DNA from: an uncultured Pseudomonadales bacterium | Lineage (GTDB): Bacteria; Pseudomonadota; Gammaproteobacteria; Pseudomonadales; Azotimanducaceae | DNA: 64,000 nucleotides | NCBI GenBank assembly: GCA_943787425.1 | Contig: CALSMJ010000003.1 | Span: 372,001 to 436,000 of the forward strand | Direction: 5' to 3' | Made by a program: the position numbers and the translations under genes | Part shown: positions 57,302-64,000 of the stretch, one piece after another | Layout: every line of letters starts with the position of its first letter | Numbering within the stretch: the stretch's first letter is position 1 | The notes under the pieces: generated by a model | The model's database searches: none | What the model was told of the DNA's origin: nothing | Seen by the model: only the letters and a program-made list of their open reading frames with translations

Positions 57302-57332
57302 GTGCCCAAATCGTGCCCAATTCGCGCCCAAA
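57302..57332. repeat. three 11-bp-phased direct repeats (GTGCCCAA)
   Basis: GTGCCCAA at 57302, GTGCCCAA at 57313 and GCGCCCAA at 57324, each 11 bp apart, on one face of the helix. They lie 110-140 bp from the tRNA 3' end. Candidate arm-type binding sites of a lost integrase (inference). Confidence 0.55.
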
Positions 57333-57575
57333 GGCCACACCTTCTTAAGCAACTCACCCGGCTCAATCTCAAAGTAGTCACTCAATGCACTGATCGTATC
57401 CGTGTTTGTGTTGTAACCCGGCACGTTTGAAATGCTGGTCAACGTCGGACGGGAAATTCCAGTTTCTTCACTGACCTCATTCAAAGTAATTCGGCGCCCT
57501 TCTTTGAGCGTTTGTGCCGTCACATAACACGGCCAGCCATTGCAGAGAGACGATTGTCCTTGGCCAACAACGGCT

Positions 57576-58066
57576 AATGTCGTCATCGCCTTGAAGACGC
57601 CGTACGACGACGGCAACTTCACATGTCGTCCGAAGGCGGCCCCACTCAGTCCAATGGAATTCATGGGGCGCCTGGCAGCGCTGGTGCCCAGACCACGGGT
57701 CAACCTGACCCGGTTTCATGGGGTTTTCTCACGGGGCGGCCTTCCGTACAACAGCAAACTGCGCGAGTACGTTGTTCCGCAGAAACCGGTAGAAGAACAA
57801 GAGAACCCGAAACCAAAGGCTTATTTGAGACCGGGCCGCGTTCGGATGGGCGCAACGGCTCAAGCGCGTGTTTGCCATTGATATAGAGAAGTGCGAAAAG
57901 TGTGGCGGGCCTGTCCGGATCATCGCATCAATTGAAGATCCTGATGTTATTCCCGATGCGTCGGACCGTTCAGATCCTGAAGCACCTGGGGCTGGATCAG
58001 CGAGAGGATCCACAGAACCGTTCACCGCCTAGAGACCTGACTGATCAACAAACGACGCTATTCTGA
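57576..58066 (+). pseudogene. IS91-family transposase remnant
   Basis: C-terminal part only, in three frames. Frame 1: ALKTPYDDG, then FMGRLAALVPRPRVNLTRFH, GVF and NSKLREYVVP. Frame 2, from 57847: WAQRLKRVFAIDIEKCEKCG and GPVRIIASIEDPDVI. Frame 3, from 57971: QILKHLGLDQREDPQNRSPP, ending at TGA 58066. These blocks are the familiar end of IS91/ISCR transposases. The N-terminal zinc finger and HUH catalytic region are absent and two frameshifts separate the blocks, so it is inactive. Confidence 0.85.
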
Positions 58067-58313
58067 TTCCCAGCACATTGACTATACATCGGTGACAGTC
58101 TCGATCGGCCGAGGTTCGGATTCTAGAGACATATCGCCGAATTTCTGAGCCCAAATAATCCAGCTCGTGAAGGAAACGGGGGATAGAGGGGATTACGGGC
58201 AACCCCCAGGGATGACGATACTATTCTGAAGGTTGAAAAAGGGCGTCTATATCTTCTAACCGCAGTGGGTTTGAATATCGAAGATCCACTGTTTCGCTCG
58301 ATATTGGTAACGG

Positions 58314-58790
58314 CTAACCAGCCTGAGAGTCTAGTTGGATTTCCACGAAGATCAGTTGTGGTGCGGCTTTTATCAGGCTGGCCTCATCGGGCAATTTATT
58401 GTCGTCAAGCTTGATGCCATAGACTTTGGCGTCCCGTGGAAGGGCGCTAAGATAGTCTCGCACGCGATCTCGTAATTCCGTAGTGTCTGTCTCCCAGAGG
58501 CGTGCCTTACCGGTGTAGGTTGTTCTTGCAATTTCCAATGCAACGGCTGCGTCGCCGCCGCGCAGGTTCATCCACCAGCGGGTGCTGTGAGCTGACAATA
58601 GCCAAACGGTATCTCGTTTCCGTACGTAGCTAAGCGGTGTTATGAAGCGCCGGCCACTCTTGTGACCTGTAAAGTGCAGTAATGTCAGAGAACCACTGGC
58701 AATCTTGTGTAATGGTGAGCGCAGCAGCGCCTTAACAATCGGGTTGGCAATTTTATAGGCCAGGTTTTCGATACTTTGGATTATGCTCAC
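58314..58790 (-). CDS. DUF385/deazaflavin-type nitroreductase-like protein
   Basis: 158 aa, GTG start with an AGGAGAC site. The split-barrel core HFTGHKSGRRFITPLSYVRK, then WLLSAHSTRWWMNLRGG, resembles the F420H2-dependent quinone reductase/nitroreductase (DUF385, Ddn-like) family, best known in actinobacteria. An F420 or flavin cofactor cannot be decided from sequence. It is last in the minus-strand cargo beginning at tetR. The 247 bp between it and the IS91 remnant hold nothing I recognise. Confidence 0.7.
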   Translation of the reverse strand: MSIIQSIENLAYKIANPIVKALLRSPLHKIASGSLTLLHFTGHKSGRRFITPLSYVRKRDTVWLLSAHSTRWWMNLRGGDAAVALEIARTTYTGKARLWETDTTELRDRVRDYLSALPRDAKVYGIKLDDNKLPDEASLIKAAPQLIFVEIQLDSQAG

Positions 58791-58917
58791 GCTGTCTCCT
58801 GTGGTGATGAGTCGGTAATATTGTGTGGGTATTGGGCTGTAACGCCTTGGCAGATTAGTGCCGTTGTATCGACGCGGCGCTGTGCAGCGATGGCCGAGAT
58901 ACAGCCGATTGAGTTCA

Positions 58918-59553
58918 TCATGGCGAGACTAAACCACGACTGCGGGTCCTCTGGTAAGCGACAAGGCGTAACGATAGCGCGAGTAGCCCAAGAGTTGTGT
59001 AGATTAAATCAATAGTCCTGGCGCCAGCACTTGCGGCTTGCCCTGCATAACTCACCCAGATAGCCGCCCAGAAAAACCAGATGCCCGCCAGGTGAAGGTA
59101 GCGCCAGTGCTCTCGGTGCATTCTGCGCCGCACCGGGAAAAATGAGGTGACAGTCATTGCAGTCAGGAAGACGTAACTGATCATGCGCAGGAAAAGATCA
59201 TGGTCGTTGTGCAGTTCCTCCCAGTAATAGGTGTTGTGCCGGGCCAGCATTACCCCAATGAACGCCGCCTGCCAACCGAAGCCGGCAGCGAAAGAAAGGC
59301 CGAGGTAACGGCGGTTACGCAACAACCAGTTGGCGAACTCGCTGGGGGCGAGCTGATTTAGGGGGGAGGCAATAAAGGCGAGAAACACCCAGGGTGACGC
59401 TAGTTGCACCGAGAGCCGGATCATTTCTACTGCGGCTTCGGGCGTGGCAAAGCCGGTTGTTGTCAGGCCAATCAAGATAACCGCAAGCGTCAGTGCTGCC
59501 ACTAGGAAAAAAAACGACCATCCGTTTAAGGCGCGTCCGCGCAGCCTACTCAT
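58918..59553 (-). CDS. ferric-reductase-like transmembrane protein
   Basis: 211 aa with about six membrane segments, resembling the ferric reductase-like/MsrQ domain. NRRYLGLSFAAGFGW and the WRYLHLAGIWFFWAAIW helix, whose His could bind haem, are visible. The preceding helix reads GWQAAFIGVMLARHNTYYW, so the usual His in the YxxxH position is missing or displaced. No NAD or FAD domain. It lies 109 bp downstream of a PhyH gene. Electron transfer in the inner membrane is an inference. Confidence 0.65.
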   Translation of the reverse strand: MSRLRGRALNGWSFFFLVAALTLAVILIGLTTTGFATPEAAVEMIRLSVQLASPWVFLAFIASPLNQLAPSEFANWLLRNRRYLGLSFAAGFGWQAAFIGVMLARHNTYYWEELHNDHDLFLRMISYVFLTAMTVTSFFPVRRRMHREHWRYLHLAGIWFFWAAIWVSYAGQAASAGARTIDLIYTTLGLLALSLRLVAYQRTRSRGLVSP

Positions 59554-59662
59554 GCCACTTTCGGTCGCGTCATGTTGAACACATAGTTAACTCTTTCTTC
59601 CCAAAACATAACGTACCTTTTTGTTGGCCGGTCGAGTCCGGAGTTAACGTCGCAGGCTGAAA

Positions 59663-60463
59663 CTATCGACGAACAGAAGGGTCGTAAAACCCCAGCCCCC
59701 GATACATATCAAATCCAGTAATTTGTCTAATTTCAGGCGACAGTTCGGCAAGCCTTTTCGGCGGAATGTTCAGGTATTGGTTTTCTTCTTGACGTACCCA
59801 ACCTACGGAATAGGTCAGGATGACGCCGTAGCGCCAGTCTTGCGCTGTATTGGCACCGGCACCATGCAATGTGCCACCCATCCAGAAAAGTACCGATCCA
59901 GCCGGCATTTCTGCCTGAACAATTTCCTCGTCTTTAGCAATCCGATCTTCAGGCCATTTGTGACTGCCTGGTACCAACAGCGTTGCACCATTGTCCGCAC
60001 GGAAATCTGATATTGCCCACATACTCGCGACGATGAGATTGGGACGTGGTTTTGGGAAAAATGTGAATGAATCTTCCTCCCGGTGCAATACCTGACTTCT
60101 TGCACCAGGCCCGACTTCCAATGCTGCGGTAATATGCAACTGGTAGCCGAATTCTCCATTAGGCAGGAGAAGGGTTTCGCAACATTGTTTTGAGAGAGGG
60201 TGGACAACAAGTTGATCAGTGATAGTCGGTGAACGTGCGACCAATCCAGCCACGCGGCGGGTTCGGCCCGGATAAAATTGTGTCGGATCTTCTTTTTCAA
60301 TCTCAATTACCCGGGCTTTTTCCATGTGTGGGGCCAACTCTTCTTTAACAGACTGACGTAAATTGGCATTCGTCACGCCGGTGATGACTACGCATCCGGC
60401 ATCATCTAACGCCTCAGCGATTTCATTACTTGGCGATTTAACTGAGAATTGAGGGATAGACAT
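59663..60463 (-). CDS. phytanoyl-CoA dioxygenase family protein, copy 1
   Basis: 266 aa, likely Fe(II)/2-oxoglutarate oxygenase. Iron-ligand positions are His127-x-Glu129 (VLHREEDSF) and His200 (GGTLHGAGAN), with Arg211 (DWRYGV) for 2-oxoglutarate. The Glu replaces the usual Asp of HxD. ATSMW-type core VASMWAISDFRADNGATLL and VPGSHKWPE are typical. ATG with GGAGAACG. It is 55 bp after its paralogue, most likely in one operon. The substrate is unknown; PhyH enzymes hydroxylate lipids, small metabolites and halogenated or phosphonate compounds. Confidence 0.82.
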   Translation of the reverse strand: MSIPQFSVKSPSNEIAEALDDAGCVVITGVTNANLRQSVKEELAPHMEKARVIEIEKEDPTQFYPGRTRRVAGLVARSPTITDQLVVHPLSKQCCETLLLPNGEFGYQLHITAALEVGPGARSQVLHREEDSFTFFPKPRPNLIVASMWAISDFRADNGATLLVPGSHKWPEDRIAKDEEIVQAEMPAGSVLFWMGGTLHGAGANTAQDWRYGVILTYSVGWVRQEENQYLNIPPKRLAELSPEIRQITGFDMYRGLGFYDPSVRR

Positions 60464-60518
60464 AGTGAGGCGTTCTCCAAGATCCTTTGTTATTCGACAG
60501 CCAAAAATATGAAAACGA

Positions 60519-61310
60519 TCAGCTTACAGAGCGATCATAAAACCCCAGCGCTCGATACATATCGAACCCGGCAATTTGGCGAACTTCAGGTGATAGCTCA
60601 GCAAGCCTTGCTGGCGGTATATCCATGTATTGATTTTCTTCTTGGCGAACCCAGCCAACCGAATAAGCAAGGACAACACCGTAACGCCAGTCTTGCGCTG
60701 TATTCGCGCCAGCTCCATGTATCGTCCCACCTAACCAGTAAAGCACTGAACCTGCTGGCATTTCTGCGGGAATAATTTCTTCGTTTTTAGCAACCCGCCC
60801 TGCTGGCCACTTATGGCTGCCTGGCACAAGCAAAGTTGCGCCATTGTCCGCGCGGAAATCAGTGATCGCCCACATGCTGGCGACGATGAGGTTGGGACGC
60901 GGGACGGGGAAGAAAGTGAAGGAGTTATCATCCCGGTGTAGTATCTGGGTTCTTGCACCAGGCCCGACTTCCAACGCTGCGGTAATATGCAACTGGTAGC
61001 CGAATTCTCCATTAGGCAGGAGAAGGGTTTCGCAACATTGTTTTGAGAGGGGGTGTGCAACAAGTTGATCCGTGATAGTCGGTGAACGCGCAACCAATGC
61101 TGTCACACGACGGGTATGGGGTGCGTAGAAATCTTCCGGATCATCCTCTTCAACCACATCGGCTTTTTTCATGTGTAGCGCCAACTCATCTTTAATAGAT
61201 TGTCGTAACCCAGCATCTGTCACACCAGTCACGACGACACACCCGGCCTCATTCAAGGCCTCAGTGATTTCACTGCTCGGCGACCCAGCTGAAAGTATTG
61301 GAATCGACAT
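60519..61310 (-). CDS. phytanoyl-CoA dioxygenase family protein, copy 2
   Basis: 263 aa paralogue of the gene downstream. Canonical facial triad: His125-x-Asp127 (ILHRDDNSF), His198 (GGTIHGAGAN), and Arg209. Same VASMWAITDFRADNGATLL core. ATG with AAGGAGACAG. One tract (about 60958-61051) is nearly identical in DNA to copy 1 while the flanks differ more, as after gene conversion. First gene after tetR, 53 bp apart, probably TetR-controlled. Confidence 0.85.
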   Translation of the reverse strand: MSIPILSAGSPSSEITEALNEAGCVVVTGVTDAGLRQSIKDELALHMKKADVVEEDDPEDFYAPHTRRVTALVARSPTITDQLVAHPLSKQCCETLLLPNGEFGYQLHITAALEVGPGARTQILHRDDNSFTFFPVPRPNLIVASMWAITDFRADNGATLLVPGSHKWPAGRVAKNEEIIPAEMPAGSVLYWLGGTIHGAGANTAQDWRYGVVLAYSVGWVRQEENQYMDIPPARLAELSPEVRQIAGFDMYRALGFYDRSVS

Positions 61311-61363
61311 TTTGCTGTCTCCTTGACTATAGAGTTCACATTGTGACGCTTTGGCTTCCTTGT

Positions 61364-61993
61364 CTATTTCAGCAAACCTGCTCCGACTGTTTCAGTGACA
61401 ACACCTGCCAACATAAGCTTCATTGCCCATACTCTTTGGTTGACTACCTCATCTAACTCAATGTGTCCTGTCATCCAGAAAATGACCAGACCCCATGAGT
61501 GAGCCGAAAACTGCTTGGCTAATTCCTCAAGGTCGAATTTGCCTTTCAGTTTTTTCTGAGCCTCAAGCCGGCTAAGGCATTCGTAGTAGAAGGGAATGTC
61601 CCTTCCGAACATTGCCTGAGTCAGTGCAGGATTGTTGTTTGCCATCAATGCTGCTCTTGTCATCGCAGCAGCGTATTGGGGAGTTTGCTGAATCTGACCT
61701 TTCATGACCTCGCAAGACATAATGAGATCAGCCACCGGGTCATCACTCACTCTCCTTTGAATCTCCTGCTCCAGTTGGTCGAATAAGTCTTTGAGGCTTT
61801 CAAGAATGACCCCATCCTTGGTGCCGTAAAGGTTGTAGATGGTAGCGACTGCAACACCTGCACGTTTTGCCAAGTCTCGGATGATCAATCCTTCATAGCC
61901 GGATTCATCCAACATTTCTCTGGCGCAGGTGAGTATTCGAGCCTGACGCTCAATCTGCCGAGCCGATTCATATTTCCTGCCGTTTGGTTTCAT
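61364..61993 (-). CDS. TetR/AcrR family transcriptional regulator
   Basis: 209 aa from ATG 61993 (TTG at 62011 is an alternative). N-terminal HTH in ILTCAREMLDESGYEGL and IIRDLAKRAGVAVATIYNLY (recognition helix about residues 38-48). The C-terminal ligand domain is variable (HSWGLVIFWMTGH). Divergent from the Rieske gene, with a large inverted repeat between them. It probably represses both directions until an inducer binds (inference). Confidence 0.88.
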   Translation of the reverse strand: MKPNGRKYESARQIERQARILTCAREMLDESGYEGLIIRDLAKRAGVAVATIYNLYGTKDGVILESLKDLFDQLEQEIQRRVSDDPVADLIMSCEVMKGQIQQTPQYAAAMTRAALMANNNPALTQAMFGRDIPFYYECLSRLEAQKKLKGKFDLEELAKQFSAHSWGLVIFWMTGHIELDEVVNQRVWAMKLMLAGVVTETVGAGLLK

Positions 61994-61996
61994 AAA

Positions 61997-62038
61997 AGCA
62001 TCTGACAACAAAATTTAAAGCATTTGACAATAAATTTG
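61997..62038. repeat. 22-bp-period direct repeat upstream of tetR
   Basis: AGCATCTGACAACAAAATTT (61997-62016) and AGCATTTGACAATAAATTTG (62019-62038) are near copies two helical turns apart, immediately upstream of tetR. Each contains TGACAA. Could be a second regulator site or duplicated promoter elements. Confidence 0.55.
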
Positions 62039-62078
62039 GAACATGATCCAGTTTATATTAAAGTTTAGATCGTGTTCC
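62038..62078. promoter_or_regulatory. candidate TetR operator between tetR and Rieske gene
   Basis: GGAACATGATC (62038-62048), 19-base spacer, GATCGTGTTCC (62068-62078): an 11-bp inverted repeat with one mismatch. The spacer holds TATATT (62054-62059), a possible -10 for the Rieske gene. Location in the divergent gap supports control by the TetR regulator (inference). Confidence 0.6.
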
Positions 62079-62097
62079 ATGTTTTGAGGAAAGCGTG

Positions 62098-63090
62098 ATG
62101 GATGCAGAAACGACTGCCTACTTAAAGAAAGAGGTCAATCATGAATTTGCTCGTTTCGAAGAATGCAGTAAGCCTGAAAACTTTGATGCACTCCCTGATA
62201 TCCCGACTGGCCGTTATATAAGTGATGATTTTTTCGCCCTGGAGCAAGAGCGAATCTGGTCCAAGACATGGTTGTTAGCTGGGCACGCCGATGAAGTAAC
62301 CGACATCGGCAGCTACAAACTTTGGGAGAGTAGCGGTACCCCAATTTTGATCGTTAGGGGCAGAGACAATCAGATTCGTGCCTTCTACAACACCTGTACT
62401 CACAGAGGTGGCCCGCTCGTCCGTCAGGAGTCTGGACAGGAAAAAGTCTTCGTCTGTAAGTATCACTGCTGGGCATTCAGTCTCGACGGGGCACTGAACC
62501 ATGTCCCTGATGAGCATGAGTTCATTGCCATCGATAAGTCCAAGCGAGGATTGAAGCCAATTCGCTGTGAAATGTTTGGCAATTGGATTTACGTGAACCG
62601 TGATCCCAACGCGATGCCTTTGGATGAATTCCTCGGCCCACTCACCCGGGAACTGGCTGATTTCGAACCTGACAATCTGCGTTTCGTCACACGCTATTAC
62701 TTTGATCTGGAATGTAACTGGAAGATCACGATGGATGCCTTTCAAGAGGTGTATCACCTCAAGCATATTCATCCCAATACCGTAGATGCGGCTATTGATC
62801 ATCGAAGTGCCAGTATGGCGTTGTTTCCGCAAGGCAGTTCGCGGATGTTTGTTGCAGCAAAAACGGGAGAGACAAAATTCACCTCGATACCAGCGCAGTC
62901 TCCTCTTGAGGAAGGTGAGCAACACGAGATCGTTAGAAGCGGCTCTCTTTCCTACAACATGTTCCCAAATATCGTGACACCAATCGGTGCCTATGAGTTT
63001 CCTTACCTGCAGTTCTGGCCAACATCAAAACGAACCACTCGATTTGAAGTGACGTTCTTCAGTCGCGACGACAATGTCAATCCTGGGTGA
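62098..63090 (+). pseudogene. Rieske non-haem iron oxygenase alpha subunit, C-terminally truncated
   Basis: 330 aa from ATG 62098 with GAGGAAAG. Rieske cluster ligands Cys100-x-His102 (CTHRGG) and Cys120-x2-His123 (CKYHCW). The catalytic domain begins with DAFQEVYHLKHIH: Asp213, His220 and His225. The family normally has 400-460 residues, with the third iron ligand (Asp) roughly 150 residues after the first His. That part is missing because the frame ends at 63090 where esterase sequence begins. Likely inactive. Substrate unknown; no reductase or beta subunit nearby. Confidence 0.8.
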
Positions 63091-64000
63091 TGGTGTGGTT
63101 TCACGGCGGGGCGCTCCTGGAGGGTGCGGGGGAGCTCTATCCCGGCGATGCGCTCACACGCAAGGGCGTGATTCTGGTCACAGTCAACTATCGGCTCGGC
63201 CCCCTCGGGTTCTTTGCCCACCCCGAGCTCTCTGAAGAAGGTGGCGGCTATTCGGGGAACCAGGGGTACCGTGACCAAATTGCCAGCCTGGAATGGGTTC
63301 GGGACCACATCGAGGGCTTTGGGGGCGACCCGAGCAATGTCACGATCTTCGGCGAGTCGGCCGGGTCCTGGGCCGTCAACGTGCTCCAGGCCAGCCCGTT
63401 AGCCCGGAGTCTCTTTCACAAGGCGATCGGCCAGAGCGGTGCGAGGTTGCTGCCACTATCGGAACTCCGGCAGGATCGCCCATGGGCGAGGTCGGCTGAA
63501 GACCGTGGTCTCAATCTTGCCGACCAATGGGCGAGAAGCAGAGGGGCGTCCCTGGCGGAACTGCGGGGGATTTCAGGCCGGGAGATCATTGCGGGTTACG
63601 AGGCCAGCCCCGAACTCTTCTGGGACTTCGACGCCCTTACCATCGTCGACGGCGAGGTGCTGGAAGAACAGATCTACACGACCCTCGCAGCCGGCCGTCA
63701 GGCTGACATACCCTTGCTGCTGGGGTCCAATGAAGACGAGGGAATCGCATTCGATGTTGACATGCTGGAGCCTGAGACGGCCGCGCAGATCGACCACCGA
63801 AGCAAGCTGGAAGCGGCCATCAAAACCCAGCTTCCCGAACTCGAGTTTGTACAACGTGATGCACTGTACCCGAGCGATGATCGGTTGGCCGCGCGGGAGT
63901 CTTATATCCGGTTCCAGACCGACGTTGCATTTACGCAGCCGCTGCGGCAATGGGCCGAGTTGATGGTCAATGTTCCCAGTCCGGCTTACCTCTACTGGTG
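63090..64000 (+). CDS. type B carboxylesterase, N-terminus missing, runs off window
   Basis: The frame is open from 63084 to the window end (303 codons from ATG 63090). Oxyanion-hole WFHGGALL at the very start, GFFAHPEL, GGDPSNVTIFGESAGSWAVN with the nucleophile at residue 90, and LLGSNEDEGIAF with the acidic triad residue. The ~100 residues before HGG in this family are absent. ATG 63090 overlaps the Rieske TGA (TGATG), probably by chance. Base composition is clearly more GC-rich than the genes to the left. Confidence 0.75.
   Translation, partial: MVWFHGGALLEGAGELYPGDALTRKGVILVTVNYRLGPLGFFAHPELSEEGGGYSGNQGYRDQIASLEWVRDHIEGFGGDPSNVTIFGESAGSWAVNVLQASPLARSLFHKAIGQSGARLLPLSELRQDRPWARSAEDRGLNLADQWARSRGASLAELRGISGREIIAGYEASPELFWDFDALTIVDGEVLEEQIYTTLAAGRQADIPLLLGSNEDEGIAFDVDMLEPETAAQIDHRSKLEAAIKTQLPELEFVQRDALYPSDDRLAARESYIRFQTDVAFTQPLRQWAELMVNVPSPAYLYW

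Larger units (their letters stand above)
57170..57523 (-). pseudogene. XRE-family HTH regulator, C-terminally disrupted
   Basis: From GTG 57523 the frame gives a Cro/C1-type helix-turn-helix: ITLNEVSEETGISRPTLTSI, then TNTDTISALSDYFEIEPGEL, as in short solo XRE regulators. After about LLKKV (57340) the likeness ends. The frame then runs on through the direct and inverted repeats and stops inside tRNA-Met (57170), which is not credible protein. The N-terminus also lacks the usual leading strand before the HTH. Read as a truncated regulator next to the attachment site. Confidence 0.6.

Noticed and set aside
57540-57881. Intact 113-aa protein at the IS91 remnant
   Set aside because: It is one frame of a broken transposase; homology continues in the next frame after its stop region.
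62024-62059. TTGACA with TATATT as a Rieske promoter
   Set aside because: The spacer is 24 bases, too long for sigma70. The TATATT may still act with another -35.
63003-63963. Several plus- and minus-strand short frames over the esterase
   Set aside because: All are shadows of the single long open esterase frame running to the window end.
57192-64000. Second copy of the tRNA-Met 3' end as a right attachment site
   Set aside because: No matching repeat seen by eye; it may lie beyond the window.

Overview
The window reads as a gammaproteobacterial chromosome. It carries the contiguous rif, str, S10, spc and alpha ribosomal clusters, followed by housekeeping blocks in the order uvrA / MFS / ssb, proA-nadD-rsfS-rlmH-mrdA-rodA-mltB-rlpA-dacA-ybeD-lipB-lipA, moeB/prmC/prfA/hemA, and TPR-lolB-ispE-tRNA-Gln-prs-rplY-pth-ychF. 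From memory these blocks match the pseudomonad arrangement, with small differences. The genus cannot be told from the sequence. Apart from the 3' end, the region is ordinary, compact and essential, with many 1-4 base stop/start overlaps.

Layout. 1-27.8 kb: rplJ (5' end cut off), rplL, rpoB, rpoC, rpsL, rpsG, fusA, tuf, the S10 operon (rpsJ to rpsQ), spc (rplN to rpmJ) and alpha (rpsM to rplQ), all on the + strand and closed by a clear terminator. 27.9-34.8 kb: a class V aminotransferase, uvrA (minus), a YajR-like MFS transporter, ssb and a LON-domain protein. 34.9-45.8 kb: proA, NAD synthesis, ribosome maturation, then a cell-elongation and peptidoglycan group (PBP2, RodA, MltB, RlpA, PBP5) and lipoate synthesis. 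45.8-49.7 kb (minus): a MoeB-like E1 enzyme, prmC, prfA and hemA. 50-57.1 kb: a TPR lipoprotein, lolB (frameshifted as given), ispE, tRNA-Gln, prs, rplY, pth, ychF and a small membrane protein.

From tRNA-Met (57.1 kb) onward the character changes. Beyond the tRNA 3' end are inverted repeats, three 11-bp-phased direct repeats, a disrupted XRE regulator and a decayed IS91-family transposase. Then comes a minus-strand cargo: a TetR regulator, two tandem phytanoyl-CoA-dioxygenase-like proteins, a ferric-reductase-like membrane protein and a DUF385/deazaflavin-type reductase. A divergent Rieske oxygenase faces this cargo across a probable TetR operator. The Rieske gene loses its C-terminus at about 63,085, where it abuts a GC-richer type B carboxylesterase that lacks its N-terminus. 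This looks like a tRNA-anchored genomic island with a recombination (or assembly) junction near the window end.

The most notable observations are the lolB frameshift, the Rieske::esterase junction, the duplicated PhyH pair with an Asp-to-Glu difference in the iron-binding motif and a near-identical internal tract, the TetR/Rieske control region, the tRNA-Met island boundary, and the structured leader before rpsJ. I saw no CRISPR array, toxin-antitoxin pair or recognisable defence system.
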